From: JARIHC01 sp035692985
Lineage (GTDB): Bacteria; Patescibacteriota; Saccharimonadia; Saccharimonadales; UBA4665
NCBI GenBank assembly: GCA_035692985.1
Contig: DASSHG010000004.1
Location: 1-12,709, forward strand
Length of the DNA stretch: 12,709 nucleotides
Direction of reading: 5' to 3'
In this document: positions 1 to 6,229 of the stretch, piece after piece
Layout: every line of letters starts with the position of its first letter
How positions within the stretch are numbered: the stretch's first letter is position 1
The notes under the pieces: generated by a model
Seen by the model: the letters and a program-made list of their open reading frames with translations, nothing else
Told to the model about the DNA's origin: nothing
Database searches by the model: none
Program-made: the position numbers and the translations under genes

Positions 1-251
<251 letters not shown>

Positions 252-432
252 AGAATCTGTTCTTTGACTTCAATCGAACATGTGGCTACTGGAGCCACAC
301 TGACTATATTTCTAAAACAGTTCGTGTACCCCTGACGGGATACTGAACTGACGTTGATTTGCACTACTCAATTTTTAACGTACGGATGGCCGATTCTTGA
401 GACACTTTAAGAAAGTACCCCGTCAAGCCATT
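252..432 (-). other. rRNA 5' leader
   Basis: This segment lies between the predicted rRNA transcription start (near 432) and the mature 16S 5' end (near 251). It contains three hairpins: 281-287 with 293-299 (7 bp, 5-nt loop), just upstream of the 16S end; a larger stem at 318-350; and a small one at 404-408 with 412-416. Leader stems of this type normally support RNase III processing or antitermination. I see no convincing boxA motif on the correct strand. No protein-coding gene is supported here. Confidence 0.6.
318..350 (-). other. Two-tiered hairpin in the rRNA leader
   Basis: On the minus strand an outer 6-bp stem CAGTTC/GAACTG encloses an inner 7-bp stem GTATCCC/GGGGTAC (one G-U pair) with the loop GTCA, separated by a 1-nt/2-nt internal bulge. 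It lies about 70 nt upstream of mature 16S. It could be a processing or folding element of the rRNA precursor. Confidence 0.5.
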
Positions 433-438
433 CAAATC

Positions 439-468
439 ATCATACCTTACTTTATGTCTGGTGGTCAA
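439..468 (-). promoter_or_regulatory. rRNA operon promoter
   Basis: On the minus strand there is a -35 box TTGACC (463-468), an 18-nt spacer and a -10 box TATGAT (439-444), matching the sigma-70 consensus at 5/6 in each box. The bases upstream of the -35 (469-492) are A/T-rich, as in an UP element. The expected start is near 432, giving a leader of about 180 nt before 16S. The promoter lies only about 70 bp past the stop of the preceding minus-strand gene, so the rRNA has its own promoter rather than relying on gyrA read-through. Confidence 0.8.
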
Positions 469-493
469 GGGGTAAATTGACTATTAAAGATGT

Positions 494-517
494 GATAAAT
501 ACATCAATATATTTATC
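494..517. repeat. AT-rich inverted repeat between the orphan gene and the rRNA promoter
   Basis: GATAAATA (494-501) and TATTTATC (510-517) form a perfect 8-bp inverted repeat around an 8-nt centre. It lies just after the stop of the coiled-coil gene and 26 bp upstream of the rRNA -35 box. It may act as a weak terminator for that gene or as a protein-binding palindrome. It has no GC-rich stem, so a strong intrinsic terminator is unlikely. Confidence 0.4.
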
Positions 518-535
518 TCAGGCCACCACCCAGGT

Positions 536-1420
536 TTAATAATTCCACTGGCCCGACTCCGCATACACAGCATATTTTACCAGAATATCTTCTAATGGCT
601 CCTCTTCAATGAAGTGGTGGATATGTGCGGGCATTAGATTAGTATAAGTATCATACACCGTGTCGACTGTACGAGTTGGGAGTTTCTCCACCTCCTTAGG
701 CACGCTTTTCCAGCTGAAATGCCCGGTTATTGGAACGGCAACGTCTCCCTGAGTGTCTACAGGTATTGTCGCTAGAGTGTTCGGTGTTGATGATGGAGCT
801 CTGATGCCAGAGCCATAACAACCCTGGTCTTTATCAAGCAAGTCACGCCTCATATAATCTACAAAGTGTTCATTGGCGTAAAGTCGGAGCCTGCCGTCCG
901 TGCAGAGAAAAATATTATGCCACAAATCGGTACCCTTATAGACAGCGTCGTACTTTTGTTGATTGCGATTCATATTTGAGGCTGGGCGTTGGGGTGGGTC
1001 TTCAAAAAAATTATATCCTTCTTGACTTAAGGTCAGACCAGCTACACCATAGCCTTCCATAGCCCAGCCGCCAAGCAGTCTTCTATGACGTAGTTCTGAC
1101 GCTCCCTCAAATTTTCTTTCTGTCATGTAATCGATAAATTCTTCGCAAGCGCGGGCCGCAGTTTTGCCCCATACATCTTCAGGAGAGGTACCTTCGTGCA
1201 AGGAATCACGTTTGGTTTGCAGCTTCAATAAGGCTTTGACGCGCTCGTCGCGCTTGGAGCGCTCAGAACTCATCGATTTGGCCACTTCTCTGTCCACTTC
1301 TGCTGCACGTTCAGCCTGGATAGCAGCTTCTGCCCGTTCAGCTTCCTGCTGTTCAGCAAGTTCGTGCTGGCGGGCTATCGCCTGGTCAACCTTGGAATTA
1401 AATTCTCCGGCCTGTCTCAC
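536..1420 (-). CDS. Uncharacterised protein with N-terminal coiled coil
   Basis: I do not recognise this protein. It has 295 codons from the preferred GTG start. The first 70 or so residues are highly charged and Ala/Glu/Arg-rich with heptad-like spacing (AEQQEAERAEAAIQAERAAE), suggesting a coiled coil. The remainder looks globular and is rich in Trp, Tyr and His (for example RRLLGGWAMEGYG and AHIHHFIEEEPLEDILVKYA). There is no signal peptide or membrane segment. The GTG at 1418-1420 is preferred because AGGAG at 1429-1433 lies 8 nt before it; an in-frame TTG at 1424-1426 is only 2 nt from that site and could add two residues. The gene sits between gyrA and the rRNA promoter and is visibly lower in GC than its neighbours: two 60-base stretches gave 42-43%, against 52-75% in two from gyrA. 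That fits recent acquisition or a lineage-specific gene. A weak promoter-like pair (TTGCAG, 16 nt, TATTAC) lies after the gyrA stop; read-through from gyrA is equally possible. Confidence 0.75.
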   Translation of the reverse strand: MRQAGEFNSKVDQAIARQHELAEQQEAERAEAAIQAERAAEVDREVAKSMSSERSKRDERVKALLKLQTKRDSLHEGTSPEDVWGKTAARACEEFIDYMTERKFEGASELRHRRLLGGWAMEGYGVAGLTLSQEGYNFFEDPPQRPASNMNRNQQKYDAVYKGTDLWHNIFLCTDGRLRLYANEHFVDYMRRDLLDKDQGCYGSGIRAPSSTPNTLATIPVDTQGDVAVPITGHFSWKSVPKEVEKLPTRTVDTVYDTYTNLMPAHIHHFIEEEPLEDILVKYAVYAESGQWNY

Positions 1421-1428
1421 TTCCAATA

Positions 1429-1433
1429 CTCCT
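1429..1433 (-). promoter_or_regulatory. Ribosome binding site deciding a GTG start
   Basis: AGGAG on the minus strand lies 8 nt before GTG (1418-1420) but only 2 nt before the in-frame TTG (1424-1426). The spacing supports the GTG as the start of the coiled-coil gene. Confidence 0.6.
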
Positions 1434-1485
1434 ATTACCCTAAGTAATACACAAAACTTCTATATCTGCAAGCGGTAGCGCGATG

Positions 1486-4146
1486 CTATTTCTTGGGTTT
1501 TTTGGCAGCAGGTTTCTTGGCGGGCCTGGTCTCGGCTTCGGTTTCTTTGGTGATCAGTTCGGCTTGGCTGTCGTCTTCAGCGTCACCATCATCTACCTTG
1601 TCAACGAGCGCCAGGGAGACGACTTCGTCGCCGTCGTTGAGGCGCATAATGCGCACGCCCTGGGTGGCCCGGCCGAGCGCTGGGATGTTCTTGAGGCCGA
1701 GGCGGATGGTCTGGCCGTTTTTGCTAATTATTATGACCTCTTGACCGTCATTCTCGTCTAGACGGTTGACGCCGACCAGCTCGCCGGTCTTGTCGTTAAC
1801 CACGGCCGAGCGGATGCCGACGCCGCCGCGGGCGTGCGCCGTGAACTGGTCAATGCTGGTGCGCTTGCCGTAGCCGTATTTGCTGATAACGAAGATGTCC
1901 GAGCCCTTCTCTACAATATCCATGCCGATCACCCGATCGCCGGGGCGCAGGCGGATGCCGCGGACGCCGCGGGCCACGCGGCCCATCGGCCGAGCGCCCT
2001 TTTCGTGGAAACGGATGGCCTGGCCCTGGCTAGTACTAATGACTACTTCATTCTCGCCGCTGGTCATGCGGATCCATTTCAGCTCGTCGCCGTCATCCAG
2101 GCGGATGGCGATCAGGCCGCTTTGGCGGACATTCTTATACTGGTCAAATGGAGTTTTCTTAACGGTGCCGCGGACGGTACACATGATCAGGTTGGCGGCA
2201 CTATCGGTCTTAGAGATGTTTATGACACTGCTGACAGTCTCTTCCGGCTGCAACTGCAATAGGTTGACCAGGGCGACGCCCTTGGCATTCAGGCCGACGG
2301 CCGGCACTTCGTAGGTCTTAATCCGGAAGACGCGGCCCTTATTGGTGAAGAACAGCAGGAAATCATGCGTCGAAGCGTTGACGACGTGCTCGATGACGTC
2401 CTCTTCGCGGGTAGCCATGCCGCGCCGGCCTTTGCCACCGCGCCCTTGGCGCTTGTACTCAGCGATTGGGCTGCGCTTAATGTAGTTGGCGGCGGTCAGC
2501 GTGACTACGACCTGCTCGTCGGCGATCAGGTCCTCGTCGCTCATCTTGCCCAGTTCGCCGGGGATAACCTTGGTGCGGCGCTCATCGCCGTATTGCTTTT
2601 TAAGTTCCAGTAGCTCCTCTTTAACGATCTTGCGGATTTTCTTTTCGTCGGCCAGGATAGCTTCCAGGTTGGCAATTAGCTTTTTGAGTTCGGCCAGTTC
2701 ATCCTCGATCTTCTTGCGTTCCAGACCAGCCAGGGTGCGTAACTGCATAGCTAAAATAGCTTTGGCCTGGATTTCGGTCAGTTTGAATTTCTTGATCAGG
2801 TTGGTCTGGGCTTCCTCGGTTGTCTCAGAGCCACGGATGACGGCAATCACCTCATCAATGTGGTCCAGGGCCGTCTTGAGACCTTCCAGCACATGGGCGC
2901 GTTCCTGGGCTTTCCTAAGCTCGAACTCAGTGCGGCGGCGGATAACTATCACACGATGTTTGATGTGCTCGCCGAGGATATCCTGCAAGCCTAGGACGCG
3001 CGGCTGAATGCCGTCAACTAGCGCCATCATGTTGAAATGGAAACTGGTTTGCAGCGGCGTCATTTTGTAGAGCTGGTTGAGCAGTTTCTTCGGGTAGGCG
3101 TCTTTCTTGAGGTCAAGGACAATGCGGACCGCGCCGCGGGCTGTTTCGTCGCGCAGGTCGGAAATGCCGGTCAGTTTTTTATCGCGCACCAGATCGGCGA
3201 TTTTCAGGATAAGCGTTTCTTTATTTAGGGCGTAGGGGATCTCGGTGATGATAATCTGGTGGCGGCCTTTCGCGCCTTCGACGACTTCGGCCACGCCGCG
3301 GGTAACAACGCCGCCGCGGCCCGTCGCGTAAGCCGTGCGGATTGATTCTTTGCCGTAAATGACGCCGCCAGTCGGGAAATCGGGGCCTGTGACGTGTTCC
3401 AGCAGATCATCCAACGTGGCCTCGGGATTATCCAGCAGCGCGACCTCAGCGTCAATCAGCTCGCTCAAGTTATGCGGCGGGATGTTGGTGGCCATACCGA
3501 CGGCGATTCCAAGCTGGCCATTCAGTAATAAGTTAGGCAGCTTGGCCGGTAAGACAGTCGGTTCTTGGCGGGTATTATCATAATTGTCGCGGAAGTCGAC
3601 GGTCTCTTTATCGATATCAGCCAGCGTCTCATCGGCCAGGCGGGCCATTTTGGCCTCGGTGTAGCGGTAGGCGGCCGGTGGGTCACCGTCCATCGAACCG
3701 AAGTTACCCTGGCCGTTGACCAGCATGTAGCGCATCGCCCACGGCTGGGCCATGCGGACCATGGCGTCATAGATCGATGAATCGCCGTGCGGATGGTAGC
3801 GGCCCATGACATCACCGACGACGGTGGCCGACTTGCGGTGGCGCGAGGTAGCACGCAAGCCAGTCTCATTCATGGTATACAGGATCCGGCGGTGCACCGG
3901 TTTGAGTCCGTCGCGGACGTCCGGCAAGGCCCGGTCGATGATGACGCTCATTGAGTAGCGGAGGTAGCTGTCCTCCATAACGTTTTCGACGGTCCGGCGC
4001 TCGACGGTTTTGGAGTGGCCGGAATCGATTATATCGGCAGCCAGTTGAACGCCCTGGCGGCGCTCTTCCATGGTCTCTTCAGGGATAACCTCGTTATCGG
4101 GTTGTTCGTCTTCCGGTAATGGTAGGTTTGGTTGTTCGTCATCCAT
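1486..4146 (-). CDS. gyrA: DNA gyrase subunit A
   Basis: GyrA is the DNA cleavage-religation subunit of the A2B2 gyrase that introduces negative supercoils. The 886-residue protein carries the full N-terminal breakage-reunion domain. The catalytic tyrosine is Y162, in AAYRYTEAKM. The quinolone-resistance region GRYHPHGDSSIYDAMVRMAQ keeps S123 and D127, equivalent to the wild-type E. coli S83 and D87. A coiled-coil tower (about 400-520) leads to the C-terminal beta-pinwheel, which opens with the GyrA box QGRGGKG (567-573); this marks it as gyrase and not topoisomerase IV ParC. The N-terminus is acidic and somewhat extended, and the C-terminus is an unusual acidic stretch followed by the basic tail KKPAAKKPKK. 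The start ATG follows the gyrB stop by 3 nt with no clear ribosome site, suggesting translational coupling; an internal ATG at residue 26 (4069-4071) is a possible alternative. Confidence 0.98.
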   Translation of the reverse strand: MDDEQPNLPLPEDEQPDNEVIPEETMEERRQGVQLAADIIDSGHSKTVERRTVENVMEDSYLRYSMSVIIDRALPDVRDGLKPVHRRILYTMNETGLRATSRHRKSATVVGDVMGRYHPHGDSSIYDAMVRMAQPWAMRYMLVNGQGNFGSMDGDPPAAYRYTEAKMARLADETLADIDKETVDFRDNYDNTRQEPTVLPAKLPNLLLNGQLGIAVGMATNIPPHNLSELIDAEVALLDNPEATLDDLLEHVTGPDFPTGGVIYGKESIRTAYATGRGGVVTRGVAEVVEGAKGRHQIIITEIPYALNKETLILKIADLVRDKKLTGISDLRDETARGAVRIVLDLKKDAYPKKLLNQLYKMTPLQTSFHFNMMALVDGIQPRVLGLQDILGEHIKHRVIVIRRRTEFELRKAQERAHVLEGLKTALDHIDEVIAVIRGSETTEEAQTNLIKKFKLTEIQAKAILAMQLRTLAGLERKKIEDELAELKKLIANLEAILADEKKIRKIVKEELLELKKQYGDERRTKVIPGELGKMSDEDLIADEQVVVTLTAANYIKRSPIAEYKRQGRGGKGRRGMATREEDVIEHVVNASTHDFLLFFTNKGRVFRIKTYEVPAVGLNAKGVALVNLLQLQPEETVSSVINISKTDSAANLIMCTVRGTVKKTPFDQYKNVRQSGLIAIRLDDGDELKWIRMTSGENEVVISTSQGQAIRFHEKGARPMGRVARGVRGIRLRPGDRVIGMDIVEKGSDIFVISKYGYGKRTSIDQFTAHARGGVGIRSAVVNDKTGELVGVNRLDENDGQEVIIISKNGQTIRLGLKNIPALGRATQGVRIMRLNDGDEVVSLALVDKVDDGDAEDDSQAELITKETEAETRPAKKPAAKKPKK

Positions 4147-4149
4147 GGG

Positions 4150-6120
4150 CTAAATATCTAAGTCCTTCACGAATTTGGCGTTGGCTTGGATGAAACTCTT
4201 GCGCAGCTCCACCTCTGTGCCCATCAGCTTACTGAAGATGGTGTCGGCCTTTTCGGCATCTTCTACCTTTACTTGCACGAGCACGCGTTTTTCAGGGTTC
4301 ATAGTAGTCTCAAACAGCTGCTCGGCATCCATTTCGCCTAAACCTTTGTAGCGCTTTAGCTCGGTAAAACCAGCTTGCTTATGGAGCTCGTCTTTGGGGT
4401 CAACTTTCTGGCCTTCTTTTTTGCGCTTGGCTATGACTTCATTGAGGACTTTTTCCAGGTCGTCTTCATTGTAGATGAAGACTGGGTTCTTCCGGGTGGA
4501 ACGCACCAACTCAAACAGCGGCGGTTTGGCCAGATAGAGGTGCCCGCCGTCGACCACCGGTTTCATAAAACGGAAGAAGAAGGTCATTAGCAACGTGGAA
4601 ATATGGCTGCCGTCGACATCGGCGTCGGTCATGATGATAATGCGGTCGTAGCGCAGGCCGTTGATATCAAACGAGTCTTCGATGTTGACACCCATAGCTT
4701 TGATGAGGCTGACAATCTCGTTGTTAGCCAGCATTTTATCGAGACGGGCGCGCTCAACATTCAGAACCTTGCCGCGCAGCGGCAAAATGGCCTGGCTCTT
4801 GGAGTCGCGGCCGGACTTGGCCGAGCCTCCGGCGCTGTCGCCCTCCACCAGATACAGTTCGGAGTCTTTGGGGTCTTTATTGGAACAGTCGGCCAGCTTG
4901 CCCGGCATGGACGCGCCGTCCAGGACGCCTTTACGCAGAATGTTGTCGCGGGCAGCGCGGGCGGCCTTGCGGGCGCGGGCGGCCAGCAGCGCTTTGCCGA
5001 CAATCTTGCGAGCCACGGCCGGGTGTTCTTCCAGGTAATAGTTAAAATGCTCGTTCATGACGGTCTCGACGTAGCCTCGCACTTCCGGGTTGCCGAGCTT
5101 GTTCTTAGTCTGGCCTTCAAATTGCGGATCGGGCAGCTTAACCAAAATGATGCAGGTGATTCCTTCGCGGGTGTCTTCGCCGGTCAGGTTTTCTTCTTTT
5201 TCTTTGAGCAGGCCGTTCTTGCGCGCGTAATCGTTGATGACACGGGTCAGCGCCGCCCGGAAACCAGTCAGGTGTGTGCCGCCTTCGGGGTTGAGCACGT
5301 TATTAGCAAATGATTTTATAGTCTCGCTATAAGCGTCGGTGTACTGCAGCGAGATCTCGACCTGCGTGTCTTTAACGGTTTTGTCGACATAGAAAATGTC
5401 GTCATCAACCACTTCCTTGCCAATGTTAAGGTGCTTGACGTAGCTCTGGATGCCGCCCTCAAAATAAAAACCGTAGCGCTTGCCGGTTTTCTCGTCTTCC
5501 AAGCTAGTGTGAATCCCTTTTGTCAGATAGGCGGCATGACGTAAGCGGTCGAGAATAGCATCGTAATTGAAACCGACGGCTTCGAAAATAGTGTCATCAG
5601 GGTAAAAGGTGATTTCGGTGCCGGTTTTATCGGTCTTGCCGGTAACCTTGAGGTCGGCCTGCGGTACGCCGCCGGCATATTCTTGCTCATGGACTTTACC
5701 CTCACGGTAAACTTTGACGATCAATTTCTTTGATAAAGCGTTGACCACGCTGGAGCCGACGCCGTGCAAGCCGCCGGAGACCTTGTAACCGCCGCCGCCG
5801 AATTTACCACCGGCGTGCAGCACCGTCAGCACCGTTTCGACAGTGCTTTTCTTAGTTTTGGGATGGATGTCGGTCGGGATGCCACGGCCATCATCTATGA
5901 CGGTCACGCCGCCATCAGCTAATAATTTGACGGATACCTGACTGGCGTGGCCGGCCAGCGCTTCATCAATACCGTTATCGACCAGCTCCCACACCAGATG
6001 GTGCAACCCCTCGCTACCGGTGCCGCCAATATACATACCGGGCCGCTTGCGAACTGGCTCCAAACCCTCTAATACCGTAATCTGGTCAGCGGAATAGTTT
6101 CCTTTTTTACCCTCAGCCAC
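4150..6120 (-). CDS. gyrB: DNA gyrase subunit B
   Basis: GyrB is the ATPase subunit of DNA gyrase. The 656-residue protein has the length of the short GyrB type. It shows the GHKL ATPase fold: E45 and N49 in WELVDNGIDEALAG, D76 and R79 in DDGRGIP, the ATP lid GGLHGVGSSVVNALS, and the transducer lysine K339 in QTKNKLG. The TOPRIM domain follows, with EGDSAGG (E426) and DADVD (D499, D501, D503) for metal binding. The C-terminal RYKGLGEMDAEQL motif is intact. The ATG is preceded by GAGGTG (6128-6133) with a 7-nt gap, so the start is firm. The gene has its own promoter (6173-6201) and is followed after 3 nt by gyrA, forming a two-gene operon that keeps the subunits balanced. Confidence 0.98.
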   Translation of the reverse strand: MAEGKKGNYSADQITVLEGLEPVRKRPGMYIGGTGSEGLHHLVWELVDNGIDEALAGHASQVSVKLLADGGVTVIDDGRGIPTDIHPKTKKSTVETVLTVLHAGGKFGGGGYKVSGGLHGVGSSVVNALSKKLIVKVYREGKVHEQEYAGGVPQADLKVTGKTDKTGTEITFYPDDTIFEAVGFNYDAILDRLRHAAYLTKGIHTSLEDEKTGKRYGFYFEGGIQSYVKHLNIGKEVVDDDIFYVDKTVKDTQVEISLQYTDAYSETIKSFANNVLNPEGGTHLTGFRAALTRVINDYARKNGLLKEKEENLTGEDTREGITCIILVKLPDPQFEGQTKNKLGNPEVRGYVETVMNEHFNYYLEEHPAVARKIVGKALLAARARKAARAARDNILRKGVLDGASMPGKLADCSNKDPKDSELYLVEGDSAGGSAKSGRDSKSQAILPLRGKVLNVERARLDKMLANNEIVSLIKAMGVNIEDSFDINGLRYDRIIIMTDADVDGSHISTLLMTFFFRFMKPVVDGGHLYLAKPPLFELVRSTRKNPVFIYNEDDLEKVLNEVIAKRKKEGQKVDPKDELHKQAGFTELKRYKGLGEMDAEQLFETTMNPEKRVLVQVKVEDAEKADTIFSKLMGTEVELRKSFIQANAKFVKDLDI

Positions 6121-6172
6121 GTGCGTACACCTCAGTCTATCTTAGAGTCTTATTTTTGTCCCACTGTCTTAT

Positions 6173-6201
6173 AGTATAGCGGATTTTAACCCCGTTAACA
6201 A
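6173..6201 (-). promoter_or_regulatory. gyrB-gyrA promoter
   Basis: On the minus strand there is a -35 box TTGTTA (6196-6201), a 17-nt spacer and a -10 box TATACT (6173-6178). The predicted start near 6166 gives a 5' UTR of about 45 nt before the gyrB ATG. Gyrase promoters are often supercoiling-sensitive; nothing in the sequence proves that here. Confidence 0.8.
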
Positions 6202-6229
6202 GTACAGCTACGGGTATTTAATGAAATTT

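Noticed and set aside
258..268. boxA-like antitermination motif (TGTTCTTTGAC) beside the 16S start
   Set aside because: It reads on the plus strand, opposite to rRNA transcription, so it cannot act as the rRNA boxA.
1486..4146. Topoisomerase IV subunit ParC instead of GyrA
   Set aside because: The GyrA box QGRGGKG is present and the gene is paired with gyrB; ParC lacks this motif.
1483..5313. Several plus-strand open frames opposite gyrA and gyrB, the longest at 4603-5313
   Set aside because: All are shadows of the two well-supported gyrase genes, with no ribosome sites or recognisable domains.
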